A model generated the notes under the pieces. The model searched no databases. It was given only the letters and a program-made list of their open reading frames with translations, and was not told where the DNA came from. The position numbers and the translations under genes are program-made. From positions 4,960,001-5,024,000 of the forward strand of contig JANUWF010001659.1 of the NCBI GenBank assembly GCA_026120185.1: 64,000 nucleotides of DNA, given 5' to 3'. Positions 11,267-22,319 of the stretch are shown in pieces. The stretch's first letter is position 1; every line of letters begins with the position of its first letter. The stretch is from Voacanga thouarsii (Eukaryota > Streptophyta > Magnoliopsida > Gentianales > Apocynaceae).

Positions 11267-11720
11267 TAATATGTTGAAAGAGAATTTGGTCTATATGCTC
11301 ATTTTTGTTGGGACTAGTGATTTGCATGTACCTTACTTCCAAAAACCTCCTCTATTCCTATTTGATACATACTTTTCAACATTGAGCATAACTTTTCTTT
11401 ACAAAAGGATGATAAGAAAGCATGATGAATGGAAAGAGTGTGTTAATGTTTTGAGCTTTGGTTTATGTTTGCCTTATTTAAGATTTTACATAGTTATTTT
11501 GTTTTTTTTAGTCATTGACATGTTTTCACCCCCTAATAATAAAGATAATATGGTTTTTAAGTGTAGGAGAATTAATTTTTTGTTTAAATATTTTCTTAGC
11601 AATTGTTTGGATAGTTTTTTGTTTTATCTTATTTGCTTTCCTATGTTTTGGTGTTGTATTTCCACTCTTTTAGAGTCTTTATGTTTTATTTTTCATTTTC
11701 TAAAGAATCATAAATTGTGA
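11267..11720 (+). pseudogene. 3' part of the split element C ORF
   Basis: About 151 codons in phase with the frame that ends at 4230. N-terminal FQKP and, some 35 residues later, RKHDEWKE match the minus-strand ORF of element D. The rest is strongly hydrophobic and Phe/Leu/Tyr-rich and may simply be AT-rich DNA without stops; a membrane protein should not be inferred from it. The function is not recognised. Confidence 0.5.
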
Positions 11721-11851
11721 ATTACTCTTTTTCTTCGTACTTCAACATCAATTGAAGCTTAATTCACTTGGAGAGTATTTGCTTAACCTTTTCTCCATAT
11801 TATTTTTGGTCCATTTGGATATTTATGCTTTCTTGCGTATATTTTGGCCAT

Positions 11852-11883
11852 TGAGGACAAGGTCCAGTTGAAGTGTGGGGGAG
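11852..11883 (+). other. Internal polypurine-like tract of element C
   Basis: TGAGGACAAGG, seven bases, then GAAGTGTGGGGGAG, about 930 bases upstream of the right LTR. It resembles the terminal tract and matches the paired arrangement in element D. Confidence 0.6.
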
Positions 11884-12780
11884 TGGTCTTGTGGTATTCC
11901 TTATCCAAATTTTTATTAATTTCTTGGTGTTTTCTTGTTAACGGTGAAATTTTCTTGTCAAAAAAGTTAAAATTGGGTTTTTTTTTGATATATTTTGATT
12001 TTTATAGGATTGCTATTCTTTTTCTCTTGGCATGAAAATTTGGTATAAGGTTATTTTGACTAGGATATTCTTAGTAAACTTGTATAATGTGATATAGATT
12101 AAGTCTTAAGAATTTAGCTTAACATTGTCTATGTTTTGGTAAATGCTGTGACATTTTGTTTTATGAGAATGGATAAGAAATTTGTAATGAAGTATAAGTA
12201 AGGAAATTTTGGTCTTTTTACATTCTGAGATTTTCTAACTAGTCCCAACTCTGGATTGAGTTAAGAAAAGATCGATTAGTGTAAAGCAAAGAAAAAGTTG
12301 AAAACCATTGATTTTATCTTTAATAGGCATTTGCATTACTTTACCTTAATAAAGGTAATGTAAACATTGAAAGATCTTTATTCCATTTCTACTAGGCAAT
12401 TATAATACCCTACAAAAAAAAAATTAGTATACAAACTAATCTTTTGTTTACTACATGGGTTGCTATAGCTTTGGAAGTCTAAGAACGTTAACTCACTAAT
12501 CATTCCTGGCTTAGATGAATCACTTGAGTTATATTCTTTAACTAGGATATAAGATGAAACTCATTGCATAAATATAGACTTGTTTAATTTAACTTCGATG
12601 GCTTTAGTTTTATCTATTCAAATACATAGGTTTACATGAGTTTAGTTTGGTTGAGTGACTTTGAACTGAATTCTTATGCCTAGTAAAAAGAATATCTTTC
12701 TCATGATAGTCATTACAGCCAAGAATCTACTCTTGATGAACGCTTTTAGCTTGGAGTACTTTTATTTTTGACACTTTGTT
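11884..12780 (+). other. Non-coding 3' internal part of element C
   Basis: AT-rich region between the two polypurine-like tracts. The short open frame at 11844-12035 starts inside the internal tract and shows only a hydrophobic composition, so it is not called a gene. Confidence 0.6.
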
Positions 12781-12812
12781 TGAGGACAAGCAAAAACTTA
12801 AGTGTGGAGAAG
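12781..12812 (+). other. Terminal polypurine tract of element C
   Basis: TGAGGACAAGC followed by TTAAGTGTGGAGAAG immediately precedes the LTR start TGATAAG at 12813. Confidence 0.75.
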
Positions 12813-13125
12813 TGATAAGTATTCATTATATACATATTTTATTCATCATTTGTGCTTGAATTGTGAAAGAATGAATTTTAGATTGCTACTTAATCTCCCA
12901 TTTTCTCCTTATTTTATGTAGGATGAGAAAGTTAAAGATTAGATAAGGATTTAAGTAGAAAAGACTAAAAAAGAGCTAAAATGGCATGCCACAATCACTT
13001 ACTCAACATATGATGTGTTGTCATGCATTTACAGAACTTTAGATATTAATATTTAGGAAGTCAACGACGCCGTGCCCCTCATCTTACACGTCATTATGCA
13101 TCATTAGGATGCAGAAAATGCAAAA
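12813..13125 (+). repeat. 3' LTR of element C, first part
   Basis: Matches the first ~310 bases of the left LTR (1280 on). It stops at caaaa (13121-13125), the left target duplication of Gypsy-A, and resumes at 27488. Confidence 0.85.
13121..13125. repeat. Left target duplication of Gypsy-A (caaaa)
   Basis: caaaa versus cagaa at 27483-27487, one change. The left LTR of C (gcagaacacc near 1581) shows cagaa was the original target. Confidence 0.75.
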
Positions 13126-15466
13126 TGTAACCTCCCACATTTTTACTTTCGATTGGCTACTATTGGTAATAGGATGAGAATTTGTATCGATGTCTAGAAC
13201 AAAAGTTAAGCAGTGTAATGAGACGAATATTTTGGTGGAATAATATTTTGCTAGGACCTAGACGTAATTATTGGATTTGTTCTACCCGTACTCTAAATTT
13301 TTGGAAGGCTATTATTATTATTAACAAAATAAGCTGAAAAGAGAAATTGGTCAGTGCGATGAAAAACACATTTTGGTAGAATTATGCTACCTAGGATATT
13401 GGGGGTATTTTATTCATTTTGACCGCGCCCGCGACTTTGATCGCAAATTTGACCAAGTAGAAAAGGAATTGAAGAATGTGAGTGTTATCAATGATTTCAG
13501 TGGAATTTTTGGAGTTGAACGGTGAAATAAAATATTTTTCCGTTACGGACCCGATTTTGGTTGTTTCTGAAGAAAATAGGAAATCGCGGTTAAAAATGGA
13601 CGTGTGGCATTGTGTGAATGGTGGATGAAAACAAGTGTTAAAATACCATTGTGGGATTATTAAATTGAAAAAGCTTAAGACTTATCCATTTAAATTAAAT
13701 CCACCAATAGGAATTTACCCTTAAAATGGATAGCCCACAATGTAATTAATATTGGTTGACCTTGGACACTTGAATGGTGGCAGAAGGGCAGTAAAATAGC
13801 TAGAAATTAGTCCAAGAGAAGAACAAAAGGAAGTAGAGGAAGAAATGAAAGGAAAAGGAAAGAAAAGATAGAAAAAATTGAGAAAAATGGGAAACGTGAG
13901 AGAAGAAGAGTTATTGGAGAGAAAAAGGGAAACTTGAAGCATTTTTCAGCCAAATCAAGCTACAAACATGGTAAACATACAAGCTTCAAGAATTGAAGTT
14001 GTAGACTAAAGCACGAGGATTACTTTCATATAAATTTTGTTGGTAAATTCATGCTATTTATGAATTTTTCTCAAGAATTCAAGTTTGTTTACGAGTTTGT
14101 GTGTGTCGTGTGTGTGTGGGTTGGTGAGGAGCATTTTATGCTATGTTTTATACGGTGATTAAAGATGTTTTCATGATGCTTTATTGGTGGATCATGGCAG
14201 CAAAAGAATAACGTGAAATAGGAAGGAAAGCTAGACTAATTGTGTAAATGAAAATGATTGGTTATTGTTGTTGCTTCAGAATGTTAATTGGTATTGGAAA
14301 ATATTGTTCTACTGAGCTAAATATGTCTGAAAATTAGAAGTATGAGGGCTGTTTTAGTATTATTTGAGGAGGATTAAGTGATATATAAATGTTTATATAG
14401 AAGGAGAACAAAGGAAAACATGAATAGTGAAATTGAGGCAGAACTACTAGAGCTGTTTTTGCCCAGTACTCCACCTCAAAAACCAGAATTCTCAAAAAAG
14501 GCTTATAAAGAATTAAATTTAATAGTCCTATGGTTGTTTTGGTATAACATAGAGCTAAAACAGAGTTGTGGATTGAATGTTATGTCCGAAACAAAATTGT
14601 GTGCCAATGCCGCAAATTTTTAGAATTTTACTTGAAACATGGATGAATTTAAGGATGATTAATTGTGCAATTTTGGATGAAATAATTGGGAAAATATGAA
14701 GTGAATCCCTTATTTATGAAGGGAGAAAGGATGTGGATAAAGAAAAAAAGAAAGAGTCAAACAAACGGCGAAAAAATGACTTCAACTAAAGTTGAATGTT
14801 TTCCTTAAATGTCGGCTAACCGTCAGCTAAATGTCGGTTGGACGACGGCTACCGTCGGGCATGTCGGCCAACCATCGGCTATTTTTTGGCCAAACATGAA
14901 ATGTCCCAAAAACGATGTTTGGTGTAAGTTTAGCGATAAACTGACAACAGAACGTCGAAAACAGTAGAGACGATGATTAAATGGCTATGAACATAAAGGG
15001 TTACTTAGGACACGAGGTGAGTCCCTTTGATTTCTAAAACGGCTTGAAAACTAATGTGCTTCACTTATCCATGAAATTTTATATTTTATACCGTTTTGAA
15101 AATCCCTGAGTATGCTTAAGGTTTATCTGAGCAAGATTTGTTTTATGCCATTTTGGACTTGAAAGAAATTCATAATTGGCTTGGAAACCTTAGAGGATGA
15201 TTAAAGCAAGAATGTTGTGGATTTACTCCTTTTGGATTAAATACTTGGAATTTTCAGAAAATGGTGATTTTTTAGAATCGGGTATTCATAAATTGACTGA
15301 AATGCCTCTATTGGAACATTTTATGGAAATATTTTTGGAAACTTTGAATTTAATCCTTATTTCGGATTAGAATTTTATATCTCTTGAAATGACTTCCTTT
15401 TGGAATTGGGTATTTGGAAAACAATCCAAATGTCCTTATTGGAATGTTTTACGAAAACCTTTAGAA

Positions 15467-15471
15467 CTTGG
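15467..15471. repeat. Left target duplication of S2 (cttgg)
   Basis: cttgg versus ctcga at 17284-17288. The empty site in the other Gypsy-A LTR (near 26046) reads ctcgg, one or two changes from each. Confidence 0.6.
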
Positions 15472-17283
15472 TGTTGGGAGATATGCCATCATAGACTTGG
15501 TTTCTGATGTAAATATTGAATGTTTTAATAAAAGAATTTATTTTCATAAATTGTTTGTGAATTTATATTTTTTATTTGTGCACAATTATGTTTGGAAAAG
15601 ACCCATTGTGTTTAAGTAATTAGTCCATGTGAATGAAGGTCTTTCACAATAAGGTATGGATCACAGGTTACTTAACACATAAACATTCGTTCTTAACTGA
15701 TTGATGAGAATGAGAATCTCATAATGTTTAGGTTATTATGTTGTGAATTCTAAATGGGAAATGGCTTACCTTTAGCCAGTGAGTAGTCCACTCACTTCAT
15801 GACATAAGCATATTTCAAATACGTAGAACAGGACTTGTAGTAGTGGTTTCTTAAAGTACTATATGGTAGAAACCTAGACTACTACAGCTACAGCATGGAC
15901 TAGTACTCTACGACTTGAATATGAGTTGGTGGTCTGACAAAACTGGAAGCATATACTTTGATATGCTATAGTTGAGGTTATATCGTAGGGCCAATATACT
16001 TGCATGTTGGGTATGTGTGACTAGTTAGTTATGATAGACTTGTACAAGATAGTTTCTATACTATATCGCCCCTTGTAGTTGTTTGAATAATCAAAATATC
16101 CAGGGCCCTGGGAAACATGACTTGGATGTTTGCTTTAGAGTAGCTCCCTTGGAAAGCATAAATAATTCAGGAAGTCGTGGATCATGGGACTAGAGGCCTA
16201 ATGATGGTAAATGTCATTTAGAGAGGTGTTAGTACACTTCTTCCTCTCTAAATGTATGACGATGTATAGAGGGGTATTTTAATCATTATACCTGTAGGTC
16301 GGAGACTTCGCTAACGCAGCATTGTCCTTGGAGTTAATATTTCCTTATGGTGATATTAGAAAATATTTAAAATGCAAAATACAGCTATTTAGATGTCAAG
16401 GGTATTTTGGTCATTTTAGTAGCCAAAGCGTTGTGTTTTTTGGTCCCCAGTACAGATCGCGAGTCCTAATTAAATACAGGCTAAGGAATTAATCTTAAAT
16501 TAAATGGAATTTATTTTATTTAAGTAGCCTATTTAATTGTTGGGCTAGAATAAAATAAAGGTTCATGGAGAGAGAGAATTAATTAAATTAGTTTGGTGGG
16601 TTAATTAATTATTCAGGGCCTTGGCCCAGTTTGAATAATTAAAGATTAACCTGTGACTAAACTAATATAGGCTTGTTAATTGGACTAGTTTATTTAGGCT
16701 GGAAAATTAATTATTAATTGGGCTATTTATTTGGTTCTAATTAGAATAATTAATTAAGCCTAAAAGGTTAAAATAAGAGTCCAAAAGCCCAGTCCAGTTT
16801 AACCTAGGGTTTTTATTTAGATTAAACAAGAAGATTAGACATAACATTATTTTTTGACGGCCTCTTCTTGATGTGAAAAAATTTCTAGACGTCTCTTTCT
16901 CTCTCTCTCTCTCTCTCCAAGAAAGTTCCCTAGCCTTGTAAGTTGTTCACCAAATGGAATTAGGTAGGCCATATACTGGAAGGCTGAGAGTTTGGCATTC
17001 ACCTACATGTAAAGATGGAGTAGGAGGCTTGCATGAATCGCACCAGAGGTTTCTACCAGCACACCTACCCCGATTGCGCACATTCCGATCAAGCCAATTC
17101 TTAGAACGAGAAAAAGAGGTATTTTTTTTAAACCTCAGAATCCGTGCAGAGCACGACCAACTCCGGCTAGGGTTGTCGGAGCCGGTGCCAGCTCTGTTCG
17201 GTTCCCCTGTTCTTGAGTTTTTCCAGTTTTGTTTTGTTTTCGCTTCCGCTGTGTGACCTGTGATTTCTGTTTCTACACCTTCA
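15472..17283 (+). mobile_element. Solo LTR S2, copia, Copia-E family relative
   Basis: From TGTTGGGAGATATGCC it follows the Copia-E LTR (32646 and 40367) through the 'gatggtaaatgtcatttagagaggtgttag' region and the long AAT-rich run to about 16850. The last 400 bases are diverged and include a (CT)n tract at 16894-16917. It is absent from the equivalent point of the 3' LTR of Gypsy-A, and only one LTR is present, so it is a solo LTR. The right end (CACCTTCA) is fixed by the empty site. Confidence 0.75.
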
Positions 17284-17288
17284 CTCGA
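17284..17288. repeat. Right target duplication of S2 (ctcga)
   Basis: Partner of 15467-15471; see there. Confidence 0.6.
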
Positions 17289-17879
17289 GTATTCGGTAAA
17301 TGACCGAAATATCCGATTTGGAACTCTTGTGAATGCTTTTCAAATCAGGTAAGGGAAAATTGACTCGAATACCCTTGGAAAATCGTTTGGAATCGAGTAT
17401 GGGTAAAATAACTTGAATGTCCTGGGAAACGAATTTTGTGATCAAGTATGGGGAAAAAGACTCAGATACTCTTAGAAACATGTTTTGATGTGTGAATAGA
17501 ACTCTTTATCCTGTTTCAATAATTTTGGAAATGGTCTCTCGTGATGAGATTGACTTTTGATCCCTAAAATTATTTTATTGGCTTGATGTGCCAAGGAATA
17601 AATTGATTGGCTCTGCAGAGCATATGTGAATAATGATTTAACTTGCGAGTTAGTGTGATCAAAATCTGAAAAATGTTATTTTGCCCCAAAAATGTTTTAA
17701 TTTGAAAATCCTGCGGGATCAGATAACCCCGTGGCCTGATTCGTCAAACGGGATTGGTATTATCAACGTTGAGTACTTAGCAAAGATTTTGATCTTTATA
17801 CTAGCCTACGCTAGAGTTAGAGGACCCTAGTAACTTGGCCTAGTTCCAGGGATTTTATTACTCCGAATGGGGTGATAGG

Positions 17880-18022
17880 ACATTAAGATGAGTCGTCCTG
17901 GCTTATGGTAAGTAAGGTTGGTATAGGGACCCCTAGTGAGTAAAGTTAGTATGGTGATCCCAGGCTTATGATGAGTAAGGTTGGTATGGGGACCTCTGGC
18001 TTATGGTGAGTGAAGTTGGTTG
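17880..18022 (+). repeat. Short tandem repeats in the Gypsy-A LTR
   Basis: About four degenerate units of 35-40 bases of the form 'gtgagtaaggttggtatgg' plus 'ggacccctggcttat'. The same array is in the 3' LTR at about 26670-26790, so it is a family feature. Confidence 0.65.
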
Positions 18023-18722
18023 TGTACAGTTGTACACTAAGTATGCTGCAGTTTACCTAAGTAGAAATACATTGCGGTGTACTTATTATGGCGATGCACA
18101 GATTGAGTATTGCAGGCTGTAGTCTTAGTACAATGATATGTGGCGTGGAAGGCAAGGTCTGCAAGACTTGCATATAGGCCAACTTTCTTTTGGATATATG
18201 CCTATGATTTGAAAAACGAGACAATGATTTGAAATGAAGTTTCCAAAAATAATTGAGTTCTGGATAAACTCTTCTTTAGAGAGTTTTGGAATTGTTTCCA
18301 GTGAACAAATGATATGCTATTCCATAAAGTTTTATGTACCCTATTCTTTCAAGAAGCACTAGCACATACGGGACTCAATGGGTGATTCATCACTTACATG
18401 TGTCTTTTAACTTACCTTTCGTAGGATCCAAAGCTGAGCGGACCTATAGATAGAAGGACAATACCACAGAGTCAGCAGTTTAGGTCTGGATAGCTTTCCT
18501 TTTGACCACGTACTGTATTTTGTTATAGATAGAGATGGCATATGAAATCCTCTGATATATGTATATGCGTGGCCATCAATGTGGGATATTGTTAAGTTTA
18601 GACCTTATATATGTATTTACTATGTTGTTTCTGTTATAAAGACCCATTGTCCGGGAAACTGGATGGGGGCGCACCCGGTGTTGATATGCTTGCGTTGTTA
18701 TTTTTAGTAGGAGTGTGACAAT

Positions 18723-18735
18723 TGGTATTTGAGCC
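18723..18735 (+). other. Primer-binding site of Gypsy-A
   Basis: TGGTATTTGAGCC, two bases inside the LTR, against TGGTATCAGAGCC (initiator tRNA-Met type). Confidence 0.75.
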
Positions 18736-18795
18736 TAGTTTTATAGAATTTTGGTATGCTCATAGGAATTGATAGAACCCTTTTATTGTGTAGGT

Positions 18796-19470
18796 ATGTC
18801 AGATAGGGAAAATAAGGGCAAGTGGCCAATGGACGAGTGCAGTGATGAAGGAAGGAAAGAGATAGGTGAATGCTCGGGTGTGAAGAAATCCGGAATGGTC
18901 TGGAAGATCTTCTAAGCGGGTGTGTAAGGATATTTTCTTGTAACATGACTTGGACCTAGCCACTATCCTACATCTCGTCTCTCTCGGAGTTAGTTTGACC
19001 CAGTGGTACCTATCATTACTTCGTTTGTGCGAGACTGTAGTGTGGAGGGGGCATCTACTCTCGAGGGGACATCATCACCACATGAGGAGGCAGGTGATGA
19101 ATCCAATGAGGTTAGTGGTGATATTGACTCGTGCTATCAGAATGATGATGATGATGATGTGGAGGATAGCAACCCCGATAGTGCAGTACTATTTGTCGAT
19201 AATGAAGAGGTGTTTAGTAGGGATGTACTCAGGGTACTTAAGAAGGAGATAATGAATTTGAAGGTTGTTGATTTGGGAGAGGACCAAGAGGTACTTGAGG
19301 TAGAGGTAGCTATAGTTGAGGAGCCTGGGGAGGATTTAGAGATAGACCCAAAATTGTTTGCTTGGTTGCTTCCAGACATAAACGGCGATGAACAGGTTGA
19401 TGCAGCAGAGTCTTATACAGTCTCAATTGACTCAAGACCTCCCGTATCAGATAGTAAGGATGACCAGTAG
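18796..19470 (+). pseudogene. Acidic pre-gag ORF (ORF0) of Gypsy-A
   Basis: One frame from the ATG at 18796 to the stop at 19468-19470 (225 codons), with four stops between codons 41 and 70. The C-terminal 155 residues are uninterrupted and very acidic, with a DDDDDD run near residue 117 of the full frame and many E/D clusters. Position, size and composition match the intact ORF0 of Gypsy-B (50174-50962), although sequence identity is not obvious. A splice-acceptor-like TTGTGTAG ends two bases before the ATG. Function unknown. Confidence 0.55.
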
Positions 19471-19480
19471 GAGGATGAAA

Positions 19481-19544
19481 TGTGTGTATATATATATATG
19501 TATATGTATATATATAGTATGAAATATGTGTGTGTGTGTGTGTG

Positions 19545-19580
<36 letters not shown>
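19481..19580. repeat. TA/TG microsatellite with internal duplication
   Basis: Alternating TATA and TGTG runs. The block 'atagtatgaaatat' occurs twice (about 19515 and 19579), so a microsatellite unit was duplicated. Frames reading through it on both strands are artefacts. Confidence 0.9.
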
Positions 19581-19583
<3 letters not shown>

Positions 19584-19764
19584 TGAAATATACAATTCGG
19601 CCAGTGCATATGCCTGTGTGCTTGGCACACGAATTTTGTATTGACTTTGTGATAAATGGGAATGAACATGTGTTTTGCTTTACTAATTGCACTGTGCCTA
19701 TGTTATGGCTGCTTTTGAGCTATGTTGCATTTGTTATACTGGTGAAATCTTATGAATTGTACAA

Positions 19765-20793
19765 ATGCCTCCTAAACGAACCTTCGCACGATCATCGCGA
19801 GTTATTCGAAATAACCCTAAACCAATAGTGTAGGAATCACAGGCGGAAAATCCCCACCCCACAACCTTAGACCACCTTATGTTTCAAACCTTCCAAAAGA
19901 TGGCTGACACGATCCAACAGCTTACTGAGAATGTGAGGGTAAATGAGGGCATGAGTAGGGAAAGTCAGCAAGGTGAAGTTGAGTCAGAACGAGCCTTTAA
20001 GCGCTCCTTATAATTTCACCCTCCACAATTTCAACGGCAACCTAACTCAAAAAAGAAGGCTAAACAATTGGATTGAATAGACGGAAAAAATCTTTGCAGC
20101 CCTGAATTATTTGGAGCAAAAGAAAGTACAACTTGCTACATTCCAGCTAAAAGGACCTGCCCAGATTGGTGGGCAACAGAGATGAATCAACAAGAATGGG
20201 AGTGGACATATTTTAAGGCCAGTTTTAAGAACGAATTTATTCCTATTAGGGTAGTAGAGATGAAGGAGGATGAATTTCAAGATTTTCGACAAGGAGGCCA
20301 TACAATGGGGTAATACACTATTAAATTCACTAGACTATCAAAATATTACCCACTCCTAGTCTATTCAGAAGCAGATAGGGTTAGGCATTTTGTGAAGGGT
20401 TTACAGCCAGAGGTGAAAAGAGTATTAGCAAGTATGGCTCCTACCAGTTATAAAGCTATAGTAGAAATGGCTTCTAGAACATAAATGACTAATATTGAAT
20501 AGAAGAATTGAGGTGGATTTCAGGGCACAAATCAGAAGAGACCTAGAGGGTCCCGATGGTAGAGGAAAAGGAAGATGCAAAGGTAAGAAGGCCCGACTGG
20601 CACGATGGGAGGACCGCCCTCCTTTAAATTCTTCAATTGTGGAGAAATAGGGCATACGATTTTAAATTACCCTCACCCACAAAGGATAGAAGGATGGAGC
20701 TGACCTGGAGGCAACAACTAAGGACAGAGGTTAGGATTTGGAAGAGGAAACCCTGGGTAGGCTTCTACCTCCAGAACTGGACCCCCTAAACAG
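19765..20793 (+). pseudogene. gag: gag of Gypsy-A
   Basis: Starts MPPKRTFARSS at 19765. In successive frames it shows the capsid-type region: FQKMADTIQQLTENV, then WWATEMNQQEWEWTYFKASF, FRQGG and LSKYYPLLVYSEADRVRHFV, in the same order as the Gypsy-B gag. A CCHC knuckle near 20630 is degenerate: the first and last Cys are lost (FFNCGEIGHTILNYP). Multiple stops, for example near 19828, 20010 and 20310, make it inactive. Gag would form the cytoplasmic virus-like particle. Confidence 0.75.
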
Positions 20794-20814
20794 TAAGTAA
20801 ATTCTTAGATGGTG

Positions 20815-21160
20815 GCCTTAGAAAAGATAGACAATCAAATTGCAGTGGTGGAATGTATGTTCCTTAATTTTTTATTATATTGCTAAAGTAATGGTAGATA
20901 CCAGTTCTACGCATCCCTTTGTTGCCAATTCATTTCTTGATTCTATGGAGATGAAAGGGGAAGAAATTTCATATGAAATGATTGTTAGTACCCCATTAGA
21001 AAAGAAAGTGAATAGTGAGAAAATACATAGAAATTGTAAGATCTTGGTAAGAGATGAAGTATTGGAAGGAGATTTGATAAGTTTGCCCATAGAGGATTAT
21101 GATGCTGTCTTGGGCATCGATTGGCTCTCTTAGCATCATTCTCAAGTTGGTTGTAGACAT
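20815..21160 (+). pseudogene. Aspartic protease of Gypsy-A
   Basis: The frame at 20840-21133 holds VMVDTSSTHPFVANSF (the family D[ST]G motif is DTS here) and ends DYDAVLGIDWLS, the conserved end of the gypsy protease, as in both Gypsy-B copies. About 97 codons are open before a TAG. It would cleave the Gag-Pol polyprotein; the altered active-site Gly makes activity unlikely. Confidence 0.75.
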
Positions 21161-21339
21161 AAAGTAATACGTTTCCATTGGTCTGGGAAACCTGTATTAG
21201 AATTTGTATGTGAGGCTGGAAGGAAAAGTAACGCTTTTGTATCGGGACTCAAGGCTCGGAAGATGATGAAGCAATGGTGCACAGGATACTTGATTTATGT
21301 AATTAATAAGCTGGGAGAGGTTAAGAAACCAAAGACATT

Positions 21340-22310
21340 CCTGTTATGAATGAGTATTTAGATATTTTTCCAGTGGAATTGAAGGAGTTACCACTAGAGA
21401 GAAAGAGGTAGAGTTTTCTATTGAGTTAGTGCCATCGATAGAACCAATTTCAAGGACCCCTTATAGAATGGCACCTACAGAATTGTAGGTGCTCATGAAA
21501 CAACTACAAGAATTAATAGAACAAGGGTTTATCTGATCGAATGCTTCACTATAGGGAGCACCCGTATTATTTGTAAGAAGAAATATGAGTCATTGAGGAT
21601 GTGTATAGATTATCGAGGGTTGAATGCAGTAACGGTAAATAATAAATATTCGTTACCCATAGTTGATGAACTATTTAATCAGTTGCAAGGAGCTGGATAT
21701 TTCTCAAAATTAGACTTGAGGCAAAGATATTACTAGGTCTGGATTCAGGAAGAAGATATACCAAAAACTGCACTTAACACTTGATGTGGACATTTTGAGT
21801 TGTAGTGATACCTTTTGGTGTTACTAATACCCCTATTAATTTTATAGACTTGATGCACCGAACATTTTGACCATACATAGATAATTTTGTGGCTATATTC
21901 ATAGTTGACATTTTGGTATACTCCAAAGATCCCTAAGAACACGAACAACACCTTTGGAAAGTCTTAGGGAAGTTAAGAGACACTAAATTGTATGCAGAAT
22001 TCAGTAAGTGTGAGTTTTGGTTGCAAGAAGTGATATTCTTAGGACATGGGATATCCAATGACGGGATTATAGTAGATCATACAAAAGTTGAAGTGGCGCC
22101 AAATTAGAAATGTCCCAATACTCTGACCGAAATCTGAAGTTACCTGACACTGGCAAGATATTATCGAAGATTTATTGAGGGAACTCTCTAAGATAGCTTC
22201 ACCTTTGACTTGACCTTCTCAAAAAAAAGTTCCTAGTGTTGGAACCAAGAAGTATGAGAGAAATTTCCAGGAGTTGAGAGAAGGATTAAATTATGCTCCT
22301 ATTCTAGTTT
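21340..22310 (+). pseudogene. Reverse transcriptase of Gypsy-A, RNase H deleted
   Basis: Fragments in three frames: [20 protein letters not shown] and VDELFNQLQGAGYFSKLDLR near 21600-21720, then the catalytic box near 21898, which reads FIVDIL so the first Asp of FxDD is Val. More than ten stops are present. After FQELRE..LNYAPILVLQ (start of the connection/RNase H region, about 22315) the sequence jumps directly to the integrase start, so the RNase H domain seen in Gypsy-B is missing. Confidence 0.75.
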
Positions 22311-22319
22311 TGCAAATGA

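Larger units (their letters stand above)
13126..18720 (+). repeat. 5' LTR of Gypsy-A (with nested S2)
   Basis: Colinear with 23655-27482 except for S2 (15472-17283), about 3.78 kb without it. Notable parts are a GTCGG/GTCAGC-rich cluster (14808-14882), a splice-donor-like ATGGTAAAC (gt at 13971) and short tandem repeats near 17880-18020. Substitution load against the 3' LTR is clearly higher than between the Gypsy-B LTRs. Confidence 0.85.

Noticed and set aside
11267..11720. Possible envelope-like or membrane protein
   Set aside because: The hydrophobicity comes from AT-rich DNA. There is no signal peptide or cleavage site, and only the first part is shared with element D.
18723..18735. tRNA-like sequences after LTRs (also 32193, 34683, 50075)
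   Set aside because: Short primer-binding sites complementary to tRNA 3' ends, not tRNA genes; no cloverleaf arms are present.
19310..19828. Tyr/Ile-rich frames on both strands around the TA/TG microsatellite
   Set aside because: They are translations of the microsatellite and of flanking gag sequence in wrong frames.
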